From Thermococcus paralvinellae (GTDB lineage: Archaea > Methanobacteriota_B > Thermococci > Thermococcales > Thermococcaceae): a stretch of DNA of 5,316 nt. Below are positions 1 to 5,316 of the stretch, piece after piece. A program made the translations under genes and the position numbers. The stretch lies in NCBI GenBank assembly GCA_015662175.1, contig DQUR01000093.1, positions 1-5,316 of the forward strand, in the 5' to 3' direction. Position 1 is the stretch's first letter. Each line of letters begins with the position of its first letter. The notes below the pieces were generated by a model that made no database searches, had not been told where the DNA came from, and was given only the letters and a program-made list of their open reading frames with translations.

Positions 1-61
1 AGATGGTAATAAATGTTTCCTGAGGGTTTAACAAGGGCAGAAACTGAAACGGTTAATTAAA

Positions 62-718
62 CTATCCGCTTAGATGATCTATTTGCCCACCAGTTATTTT
101 AGGTAAGACCTTGGTATATTTGGTTGCATCAATTATTTTTGCTTTAGTCGTAAGTAACTCTTTTAAATAGCTAGTTCTTGTTGATATAATAACTATTCTG
201 TCTTTATCCGTCAAGTGTTCTACAAACCACGGAATTAGAGCTTTGACACTGTAATCATCAAGACCAACAGTTGGGTCATCGATAAGAAAGAGCTCTGCAC
301 TTTCAGCAGCTAGTATACTTGCCAATTGGAGTCTTCTCTGTTGACCTTGAGATAAATGGGAGATTAAGATATTTGGATAAACCCCCACATATTTAAGAAG
401 TTTTGAATAATCAGAATAATGCCCATAAAGGGCCCCTACAACCTTTAAATATTCTATTGCTTTCAAGCTACTTGGAAGGGTTACCTTCTCATCAAGGAGA
501 AATATTTTCCTCTTGAGCTTTGAAATTGGTTTTCCATTTAATTTCACACTTCCCTCTAAAGGTTTTAGGAATGATGCTATAGTTCTTAGAAGTGTTGTTT
601 TTCCAACTCCATTAGGACCCCAGATAAGTAAGACTTCTCCTTTTTTCACTTGAAGGTTTATTGGTCCTATAATTGGAATTTTGCTATAACCGGCCACGAG
701 ATTTTGAAGCTCCAGCAT
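62..718 (-). CDS. ABC transporter ATP-binding protein, last gene seen of the putative peptide operon
   Basis: This is a single cytoplasmic ABC ATPase domain of 218 residues, the usual size for stand-alone ATPases that pair with ABC-2-like permeases. Visible motifs are Walker A GPNGVGKTT (34-42), signature LSQGQQRR (122-129), Walker B LFLIDD (143-148) and D-loop VGLD (151-154). Two normally conserved positions deviate: the catalytic Glu after Walker B is Asp148, and the H-loop His (ISTH in most relatives) is Arg181 in ISTRTS. The Q-loop position seems to be Glu77 rather than Gln. I start it at the ATG at 718 (MLELQNL), because family members begin with this beta strand and GGAAGTGGTG lies just upstream. 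An in-frame start 7 residues earlier would overlap the protease gene. It begins one base after the TAA of that gene (TAAAATG), so translation is probably coupled. It likely powers the permease encoded at 1124-2269. Substrate is inferred only from context; the ATPase identity is secure. Confidence 0.93.
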   Translation of the reverse strand: MLELQNLVAGYSKIPIIGPINLQVKKGEVLLIWGPNGVGKTTLLRTIASFLKPLEGSVKLNGKPISKLKRKIFLLDEKVTLPSSLKAIEYLKVVGALYGHYSDYSKLLKYVGVYPNILISHLSQGQQRRLQLASILAAESAELFLIDDPTVGLDDYSVKALIPWFVEHLTDKDRIVIISTRTSYLKELLTTKAKIIDATKYTKVLPKITGGQIDHLSG

Positions 719-719
719 T

Positions 720-1127
720 TTACACCACTTCCATAGCATCTATAAGGCCCATGGCACCAATACCCAACCAAAGAATTATGAAAACCCAGTTTCTAGATAT
801 TGCAGTTAACACGACTGCAATAATCAACGGCAGTAATACACTAAGAATAACTGCAGAAGACGGTATTGGCTTAGTTGTTAATATTGTAATACCAATGCCA
901 TCTCTTTTTACTTCCATCTCCCGGTTCCTCAGAGGAATGTAATGTCCAACTTCATGGAAGTATATCATAAGGAACACTGAAATAAAGATTCCTACATTAA
1001 GAGGGTTCTTGAGGAGACATCCTAGACGGTCCAGATAAGCTGCACCCACGAGGATTACTAAAGCCACGCTCAAAAATACCTTTAATAAGTTTCCAGTAAC
1101 AATTCGTGTGAACTCCCAGAATTTCAT
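720..1127 (-). CDS. Small membrane protein with HExxH motif, putative M50/DUF3267-like metalloprotease
   Basis: The 135-residue protein has about four hydrophobic segments (near 13-30, 46-62, 91-110, 112-131). Segment two ends in HEVGHY (His58, Glu59, His62), the zinc-binding and catalytic motif of intramembrane metalloproteases of the M50 (site-2 protease) type and related small zincins. A candidate third zinc ligand is Asp130 in GLIDAM within the last segment, as expected for this fold. It is shorter than typical M50 proteases and resembles minimal forms such as DUF3267. Its ATG overlaps the stop of the permease gene (ATGA at 1124-1127), and a purine-rich AAGGGGGGAAG precedes it inside that gene. 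The context suggests that it cleaves a membrane-bound precursor, most obviously the cysteine-tailed protein at 2318-2770. The motif is seen; proteolytic activity and substrate are inferred. Confidence 0.85.
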   Translation of the reverse strand: MKFWEFTRIVTGNLLKVFLSVALVILVGAAYLDRLGCLLKNPLNVGIFISVFLMIYFHEVGHYIPLRNREMEVKRDGIGITILTTKPIPSSAVILSVLLPLIIAVVLTAISRNWVFIILWLGIGAMGLIDAMEVV

Positions 1128-2269
1128 ATTCTTCCCCCCTTATTTAGTTTAAACCATACTAAATATGCAGGGAAAGACATAGATATTGCAAGGATAACAA
1201 CATATTCTTCTGGCACTTGTATCTTTCCGATAATGAAAACCAAAAGCATATACCCAAGTAGGAAATTCCCAAGAGAGTTGTTTCTATCAGGAGAGGGTGC
1301 TAGGGCAGATGATACAAAAAGTGAAAGAGCAAGTACAAGCAGAATGCCCTTAAGACTACCAATTCCAAAGAGCATAAGAATAAGAAATGGGAGAGCAATA
1401 ATTACAATTCCGAAGACAGCATTTAAAGAAAACCCCAAGATAAAACTTCTATTTAATAAGCCCCTTAAGAGTTTTATATGCCAGATATAGTTGTCTAGAT
1501 ACCTAAAAGCTGAGACAGAGAGAGGTAGCATGAGGGACAGAAGCATGGATAGAGCAGCGAAGAAACCCCCAAGTAATAGTACATAACCTTCCCCACTGAG
1601 AGATACGTTAGAGAGATACATTGCGCCACCTCCAATAGGAGATGTCCAGAGTTCTGTGTCGTGGACGTTTATATAGATAAGCAACATTCCAAGTACTACA
1701 AGACTCAGAGGCCATAAAATTAATGGGTTAATAATTGTTACAGGAGTTTTGCCTATCCAAAGGAGGGTTACTCTTCTCTTAGGAATTAATTTCAGCGTCA
1801 CCTTTGTCAGTAAAACTGCCCCAAATACCATGCTGACAAAGAAGTTAAAATTATATGCCAGTGCAAATCCTAGCAAAAGAAATAGTGAACTATCTACAAT
1901 ACCTAGGAAGAGAAAAGCAGAAAGCACGATGTAACAAAGAGGGGAAATTGGGCTAAATATAGAGAGCACTAAAGGAAATGGCAAAAAAGTTAGGAAGTTC
2001 ATAACATTAATCCTCCAATCCGAAGCAGGGAGAGTTTCTATTCCAAGAAGATTCCTTGGATCATGAGTAAAGGAATAAATCCAGCCAACGAGTCCCGTTA
2101 GAATCATCATATTAGTAACTGAAAGCTCTGGAGGTATCAAAGCTATTATAGGTGAAATATCTTTAAATGTATAGAATGCCCCGACACTCACTAGTAAAAA
2201 AGCGATATAGCTCCATTTTCTAAGGAGCATCTTGAGCCATATAAAAAACAGATAAAAAAGAGCTTTCAT
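1124..2269 (-). CDS. Polytopic membrane protein, putative ABC-2-like permease
   Basis: The 381-residue product is very hydrophobic, with roughly 10-11 membrane segments (about 20-38, 52-67, 91-108, 111-135, 136-155, 183-200, 228-254, 275-302, 306-324, 334-349, 354-373). It has a basic N-terminus with paired Lys/Arg (KMLLRKW) and a basic loop at 160-166 (KLIPKRR). I recognise no catalytic motif. Lying between the cysteine-tailed protein and the protease/ATPase pair, it is most simply the permease partner of the ATPase at 62-718, forming an exporter or a self-protection pump. I use the ATG at 2269 because AGGTGAT (2274-2280) stands four bases upstream. The GTG three codons earlier lies inside that ribosome binding site. 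The stop overlaps the next start by ATGA. The family assignment is weak; a membrane protein of an ABC system is the safer statement. Confidence 0.8.
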   Translation of the reverse strand: MKALFYLFFIWLKMLLRKWSYIAFLLVSVGAFYTFKDISPIIALIPPELSVTNMMILTGLVGWIYSFTHDPRNLLGIETLPASDWRINVMNFLTFLPFPLVLSIFSPISPLCYIVLSAFLFLGIVDSSLFLLLGFALAYNFNFFVSMVFGAVLLTKVTLKLIPKRRVTLLWIGKTPVTIINPLILWPLSLVVLGMLLIYINVHDTELWTSPIGGGAMYLSNVSLSGEGYVLLLGGFFAALSMLLSLMLPLSVSAFRYLDNYIWHIKLLRGLLNRSFILGFSLNAVFGIVIIALPFLILMLFGIGSLKGILLVLALSLFVSSALAPSPDRNNSLGNFLLGYMLLVFIIGKIQVPEEYVVILAISMSFPAYLVWFKLNKGGRI

Positions 2270-2273
2270 ATTT

Positions 2274-2280
2274 ATCACCT
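2274..2280 (-). promoter_or_regulatory. Ribosome binding site deciding the permease start
   Basis: On the minus strand AGGTGAT stands four bases before the ATG at 2269 and matches the archaeal 16S 3' end. An upstream in-frame GTG (2276-2278) is part of this site, so it should not be taken as the start. Confidence 0.7.
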
Positions 2281-2297
2281 TAAATATACTTTACATT

Positions 2298-2306
2298 AAA
2301 AATAAA
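2298..2306 (-). terminator. Possible T-rich partial terminator after the cysteine-tailed gene
   Basis: The 48-base gap between the first and second operon genes is very AT-rich and reads TTTATTTTT on the minus strand shortly after the TAG stop. Thermococcales RNA polymerase can stop at T-rich tracts without a hairpin. Partial termination here would give more precursor mRNA than transporter mRNA. The composition is seen; the role is inferred. Confidence 0.25.
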
Positions 2307-2317
2307 TCAAACTAAAA

Positions 2318-2770
2318 CTAACCTATACAATTACACACATACTTCACAGATAACAAACCAACTTCCCAAGTGCACGATTCCATAGCTCCGTGACAGGCAA
2401 GGACCGGACAGGCATACCCACAAGATACAATGGAGCCAAAGATTGCCGCGATAACTGAGATGGCGAGTATAATCACTATCACTTTTACGACCCTTAGCTC
2501 ACCGATTTTTCCAGCTCCGCCTGCAGTATCTGTGCTGTATTTGGCTATAATAGTAGCGAGGGAGTAGCTAAGAACTAAAAGGATTGGTGTTGCCCTAAAA
2601 ATAGTCTCCTTGTTGGTAGTTATCTTTTCAATTAAAAATGGGATATTGATCCCCTTGACAATTGAGAGCAGGGACAGCCCCACTACAAATGTCTGAGCCA
2701 GTAAAGCTCCAAGTAGCAGTACTATTCCGCCAAATAATATTTTTTCTATCATTTCTCTTGAAGGATGCAT
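2318..2770 (-). CDS. Three-helix membrane protein with cysteine-rich C-terminal tail, putative peptide precursor
   Basis: The function is not recognised. The 150-residue protein has three clear hydrophobic segments (about 11-38, 56-77, 93-116) and then a 34-residue tail holding all six cysteines: C117, C121, C126, C133, C146 and C148, with a terminal Gly. The N-terminus (R5, K10) and the loop at 77-96 (K77, K88, R93, K96) are basic. The positive-inside rule therefore puts the N-terminus in the cytoplasm and the cysteine tail outside, where disulfides can form. First position in an operon with a permease, an HExxH membrane protease and an ABC ATPase suggests a precursor whose tail is released as a disulfide-rich peptide, with the helical part as leader or immunity domain, as in halocin C8 proproteins. 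Alternatives are a structural accessory subunit of the transporter or a redox or metal-binding membrane protein. The start is supported by GGTGAT (2777-2782) six bases upstream. Confidence 0.85.
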   Translation of the reverse strand: MHPSREMIEKILFGGIVLLLGALLAQTFVVGLSLLSIVKGINIPFLIEKITTNKETIFRATPILLVLSYSLATIIAKYSTDTAGGAGKIGELRVVKVIVIILAISVIAAIFGSIVSCGYACPVLACHGAMESCTWEVGLLSVKYVCNCIG

Positions 2771-2776
2771 CTGGCC

Positions 2777-2782
2777 ATCACC
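2777..2782 (-). promoter_or_regulatory. Ribosome binding site of the cysteine-tailed gene
   Basis: GGTGAT on the minus strand lies six bases before the ATG at 2770, a good archaeal Shine-Dalgarno match. Two other ATGs nearby (2776-2778 and 2782-2784) are out of frame. Confidence 0.7.
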
Positions 2783-2795
2783 ATTTAATAAATTA

Positions 2796-2813
2796 AGGTT
2801 ATATAAAGGTTAT
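2796..2813. repeat. Tandem AGGTTAT half-sites across the operon TATA box
   Basis: AGGTTAT occurs at 2796-2802 and again at 2807-2813, exactly 11 bases apart, about one helical turn. The pair overlaps the TTTATATAA element of the minus-strand promoter. Same-face repeats over a TATA box could be an operator for a repressor that blocks TBP/TFB. The repeat is seen; the role is inferred. Confidence 0.4.
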
Positions 2814-2835
2814 GTTATAGTTTATAAATTTTTCC
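2797..2835 (-). promoter_or_regulatory. Candidate promoter(s) of the four-gene operon
   Basis: Two archaeal-type TATA elements face the operon. The distal one is TTTATAAA (2821-2828), preceded on the minus strand by a purine-rich GGGAAAAA resembling a BRE. It would start transcription near 2799 and leave a leader of roughly 28 bases containing the ribosome binding site. The proximal one is TTTATATAA (2799-2807), a better TATA match, but it would start within or beside the ribosome binding site. I cannot decide which is used. Confidence 0.5.
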
Positions 2836-2857
2836 CAAAAAAAATTTGCATTAAAAT

Positions 2858-2878
2858 ATGATACAATTAAGTTGTCAT
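2858..2878. repeat. Imperfect inverted repeat in the divergent intergenic region
   Basis: ATGATACAA (2858-2866) and TTGTCAT (2872-2878) pair as an inverted repeat with one bulged T and a five-base spacer. ATACAAT also recurs directly at 2861-2867 and 2877-2883. This could be an operator upstream of either gene, or chance in AT-rich DNA. Confidence 0.25.
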
Positions 2879-2962
2879 ACAATGAGTAAGTAAAGGCAAA
2901 AAATTCATAAACTCTCTAATCTTTGATCTGATCTTTGTGTTATAGACAACAAATTAGTTGGT

Positions 2963-2980
2963 GGAAAATTTTATCTAAAT
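2963..2980 (+). promoter_or_regulatory. Candidate BRE/TATA promoter of the DNA polymerase gene
   Basis: GGAAAA followed by TTTTATCTAAAT (TATA centre about 2974) is placed to start transcription near 2998-3000, just before the ribosome binding site, giving a very short leader. A second AT-rich element, CATATATCTTAAA (2984-2996), lies closer to the ATG and would imply a leaderless transcript. Confidence 0.4.
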
Positions 2981-2997
2981 GGACATATATCTTAAAC

Positions 2998-3005
2998 GGG
3001 TGGAG
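2998..3005 (+). promoter_or_regulatory. Ribosome binding site of the polymerase gene
   Basis: GGGTGGAG lies two to four bases before the ATG at 3008. It is a close but imperfect match to the anti-Shine-Dalgarno and supports this start, which also gives the family N-terminus MILDTDY. Confidence 0.55.
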
Positions 3006-3007
3006 TT

Positions 3008-5316
3008 ATGATCCTCGATACTGACTATATCACAAAGGATGGTAAGCCGATAATCAGGATTTTCAAAAAGGAAAATGGCGAGTTTAAGGTGGAGCTTGAT
3101 AGAAACTTCCAGCCTTACATTTATGCCCTCCTTGAAAATGACGAGGCAGTTGAAGAGATTAAAAAGATAACGGCAAAGAGGGGAAACAAAACTGTTAGGG
3201 TTTTGAAAGCTGAAAAAGTCCAGAAGAAATTTTTGGGAAGACCAATAGAAGTGTGGAAGCTGATTTTTGAGCATCCACAGGACGTTCCGGCGATCAGGGA
3301 CAAAATAAGGGAACATCCGAAGGTAATTGACATCTTCGAATACGACATTCCTTTTGCAAAGCGTTATCTCATAGATAAAGGGCTAATCCCCATGGAGGGA
3401 CAGGAAGAGCTCAGGCTTCTTGCCTTCGATATAGAGACGTTTTACCATGAGGGAGACCAGTTTGGAGAGGGCGAAATAATAATGATCAGCTATGCTGATG
3501 AGAATGAGGCAAAAGTAATAACGTGGAAAAAGATCGACCTTCCATATGTTGAGGTTGTTTCCAGCGAGAGGGAGATGATAAAGCGCTTCATTCAAATTGT
3601 CAGGGGGAAAGATCCCGATGTCATCATAACCTACAACGGGGATAACTTTGATCTCCCGTATTTAATCAGGAGGGCCCAAAAGTTAGGATTAAAGCTGTTC
3701 ATTTCAAGGGATAAGGAGCATCCCGAACCGAAGATACAGAGAATGGGTGATCGCTTTGCCGTTGAAATCAAAGGGAGGATACACTTCGACATCTTTCCGG
3801 TTGTGAGGAGAACGATAAACCTGCCAACGTATACCCTTGAGGCAGTGTATGAGGCAGTTTTAGGCAAGAAGAAGACCAAACTCGATGCCGCTGAAATAGT
3901 TGCGATATGGGAAAGCGAGGAAGGACTGAAAGAGCTTGCAAAATACTCAGTGGAAGATGCGAGGGCAACTTACGAACTGGGTAAGGAATTCTTCCCCATG
4001 GAAGCGGAGCTGGCGAGGCTGATAGGGCAGAGTGTCTGGGATGTTTCCCGCTCAAGCACAGGTAACTTAGTTGAGTGGTTTTTGCTTAGAATAGCCTATC
4101 AGAGAAATGAACTCGCCCCAAACAAGCCGAGTGATGAAGAGTATCAGAGGAGATTAAAGACAACGTATATCGGTGGCTACGTTAAAGAGCCTGAGAGGGG
4201 ATTGTGGAGAAACATCGTATATTTAGATTTTAGGTGTCATCCAGCCGATACAAAAGTTGTTGTTAAAGGGAAGGGCATCGTCAATATAAGCGAAGTCAAA
4301 GAAGGAGACTATGTCTTGGGAATAAACGGATGGCATAGAGTGTTGAAAGTATGGGAATATGACTATGATGGTGAGCTGGTGAATGTAAATGGGCTTAGAT
4401 GTACTCCAAACCATAAGCTACCGGTGGTTACACAGAAAAAGCGACAAACTGTGATACGGGATAGCTACGCAAAATCTATGTTAACCAATAAAGTTAAAGG
4501 AAGAATTATTGCCACACACCTCTTTGAATCAATAGGGAAAATTGAAAAAAGAAAATCAGAGTTTTCTGAGGAATTCATCCTAAAAAGTGAGCTTGCTGGC
4601 ATAATTTTAGCGGGGGGGCTAAGAAATAGATATTTTGACTCTTCACGGAGCCGGGTATCGCATCAGTATGGGGTCGCGATAACTGTCAATGAAGATGAAA
4701 AGGAGATCATAGACCGTATAAACTATATCTTTGAAAAGCTCTTTGGTTGTAAACCGTCAATAAAAAGAAAAAAGAAGAGCAAAGCTCTAACATTACAGTG
4801 CGCTAAGAAATCAGTTTACTTAGAAATCGAGAATATCATGAGGGAAATTGAGAATCTTGATGCCGCTTCGGTGCTTAAAGGCTTCTTTGAAGGGGGTGGC
4901 ACTATAGACACGGTTAGAGGAGCGGTTGTAGCAAATCAGGGAACAAGGAACAAAAAGAAAATTGAGCTCGTATCCGGGCTGTTGAATAAACTTGGCATTA
5001 AGCACTTGGCTTACAAGGACGAAAAGAATGGGAAAAAGTACAAACGCTACATCATTGAAATTCCATGGCGGGAAGAGCTTGTTAAATTCGCAATTTTGGT
5101 GGGATTTATAAGCACGAGAAAAAAAGAGCTTCTAAAACATATTATTGAGCAAAAAGAAATGTATCAAATAGAAAACAGCGGCTTTTACAGGTTAAATGAA
5201 ATTCATGCAACAAAAGAACACTACAAGGGTAAAGTTTATGATTTGACCCTTGATGGTGCTCCTTACTATTTTGCAAATGGAATTCTAACCCACAACTCCC
5301 TGTATCCTTCAATAAT
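3008..5316 (+). CDS. pol: Family B DNA polymerase, intein-containing, 3' end beyond window
   Basis: This is the archaeal replicative/repair family B DNA polymerase with 3'-5' proofreading. The first 409 extein residues cover the N-terminal domain, the exonuclease domain and the entry to the palm. Exo I is DIET (D141, E143), Exo II is YNGDNFD (N210, D215) and Exo III is YSVED (Y313, D317), so proofreading residues are intact. The N-terminal pocket that senses template uracil in this family is present (Y7, P36, Y37, V93). Motif A begins at YLDFR (D407 metal ligand) and resumes as SLYPSI after the intein, so the spliced sequence is the normal DFRSLYPSI. ATG at 3008 gives the typical Thermococcus start. 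Motif B, motif C and the thumb lie beyond the window, and so may further inteins. Sequence and numbering resemble T. litoralis type enzymes. It is transcribed divergently from the peptide-like operon and is functionally unrelated to it. Confidence 0.98.
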   Translation, partial: MILDTDYITKDGKPIIRIFKKENGEFKVELDRNFQPYIYALLENDEAVEEIKKITAKRGNKTVRVLKAEKVQKKFLGRPIEVWKLIFEHPQDVPAIRDKIREHPKVIDIFEYDIPFAKRYLIDKGLIPMEGQEELRLLAFDIETFYHEGDQFGEGEIIMISYADENEAKVITWKKIDLPYVEVVSSEREMIKRFIQIVRGKDPDVIITYNGDNFDLPYLIRRAQKLGLKLFISRDKEHPEPKIQRMGDRFAVEIKGRIHFDIFPVVRRTINLPTYTLEAVYEAVLGKKKTKLDAAEIVAIWESEEGLKELAKYSVEDARATYELGKEFFPMEAELARLIGQSVWDVSRSSTGNLVEWFLLRIAYQRNELAPNKPSDEEYQRRLKTTYIGGYVKEPERGLWRNIVYLDFRCHPADTKVVVKGKGIVNISEVKEGDYVLGINGWHRVLKVWEYDYDGELVNVNGLRCTPNHKLPVVTQKKRQTVIRDSYAKSMLTNKVKGRIIATHLFESIGKIEKRKSEFSEEFILKSELAGIILAGGLRNRYFDSSRSRVSHQYGVAITVNEDEKEIIDRINYIFEKLFGCKPSIKRKKKSKALTLQCAKKSVYLEIENIMREIENLDAASVLKGFFEGGGTIDTVRGAVVANQGTRNKKKIELVSGLLNKLGIKHLAYKDEKNGKKYKRYIIEIPWREELVKFAILVGFISTRKKELLKHIIEQKEMYQIENSGFYRLNEIHATKEHYKGKVYDLTLDGAPYYFANGILTHNSLYPSI
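4235..5296 (+). mobile_element. Intein in polymerase motif A (354 residues), splicing-competent, degenerate endonuclease
   Basis: This self-splicing protein element lies between R409 and S410 (first C-extein residue) of the polymerase. Splicing blocks are intact: Cys1 with CHPADTKV (block A), CTPNHKLP with T57 and H60 (block B), VYDLTLDG (block F, 334-341), NGILTHN with His353-Asn354 (block G) and Ser as +1 nucleophile. The middle, about 112-305, is a LAGLIDADG/DOD homing endonuclease domain. The insertion point equals that of the KOD/T. kodakarensis Pol-1 intein, which I recall as about 360 residues, so this copy is slightly shorter. Base composition looks more AT-rich than the flanking extein: 4501-4560 is 18/60 GC, against 28/60 at 3901-3960. 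The reading frame is open across both junctions, so a full precursor is made. Confidence 0.96.
4568..5149 (+). other. LAGLIDADG homing endonuclease domain, probably inactive
   Basis: Two LAGLIDADG helices are recognisable: LAGIILAGG (intein residues 120-128) and LKGFFEGGG (214-222). In active enzymes each ends in an acidic metal ligand, as in LAEG or GDG. Here both are Gly (G127, codon 4613-4615; G221, codon 4895-4897). Each is one A-to-G change away from Glu (GAG) or Asp (GAT). The rest of the fold, including the basic region around 177-183, is preserved, so the loss looks recent. Splicing does not need these residues. Domain limits are approximate. Confidence 0.85.

Noticed and set aside
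1..61. Possible C/D box RNA suggested by CTGA at 20-23 and 45-48
   Set aside because: No C box (RTGATGA) or C' box is present at the right places, and the left edge is cut. No gene could be supported in this stretch.
673..942. Plus-strand open frame of 89 codons
   Set aside because: It lies antisense to the ATPase and protease genes, whose motifs are unmistakable. It has no ribosome binding site or recognisable protein character.
1233..1934. Plus-strand open frames opposite the permease gene
   Set aside because: They mirror a continuous hydrophobic minus-strand protein with a good start site and coupled neighbour; no independent support.
2516..2525. Double-glycine leader motif (AGGAG, residues 83-87) in the cysteine-tailed protein
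   Set aside because: It lies in a predicted cytoplasmic loop before the third helix, and no C39 peptidase domain is present in the ABC protein, so processing there is unsupported.
2975..5005. Several minus-strand open frames opposite the polymerase and intein
   Set aside because: The plus strand encodes conserved polymerase and intein motifs throughout. The antisense frames overlap one another and resemble nothing.
4235..5296. Intein stretch as an insertion that inactivates the polymerase
   Set aside because: The frame is open across both junctions and all splicing residues are present, so protein splicing should restore DFRSLYPSI.

Overview
The window looks like chromosomal DNA of a hyperthermophilic euryarchaeon of the order Thermococcales, most likely Thermococcus. 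The anchor is the right third. It encodes the N-terminal part of a family B DNA polymerase whose sequence and residue numbering (motif A Asp at 407, three more than in the KOD enzyme) recall the T. litoralis (Vent) type enzyme. The coding sequence is interrupted in motif A by an intein, a well-known situation in this genus. TATA-like promoters and GGTGAT-type ribosome binding sites also fit this group. The species cannot be settled by eye.

Layout. Positions 62-2770 hold a compact four-gene minus-strand operon, transcribed leftwards: (1) a 150-residue three-helix membrane protein whose only six cysteines all lie in the last 34 residues; (2) a 381-residue polytopic permease-like protein; (3) a 135-residue membrane protein with an HEVGH zinc-protease motif; (4) a 218-residue ABC ATPase. 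The last three genes are coupled (ATGA overlap, then a 1-base gap). Positions 2771-3007 are a divergent intergenic region with promoters for both directions. Positions 3008-5316 are the polymerase gene on the plus strand, cut off by the window end, with an in-frame intein at 4235-5296. Positions 1-61, beyond the last operon gene, show nothing I can support.

How it works together. ATPase, permease and membrane metalloprotease downstream of a small protein with a cysteine-rich tail is the general architecture of peptide maturation and export loci (compare Bacillus yydFGHIJ and skf, and haloarchaeal halocin C8). My inference is that the operon makes, cleaves and exports, or gives immunity to, a disulfide-rich peptide released from the C-terminus of the 150-residue protein. 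No modification enzyme is visible, but the operon may continue past position 1. This is a hypothesis from architecture, not a recognised named system.

The intein keeps its splicing residues (Cys1, block B TxxH, C-terminal His-Asn, Ser+1). Both LAGLIDADG motifs have lost the catalytic acidic residue to glycine, so it probably splices but can no longer home.
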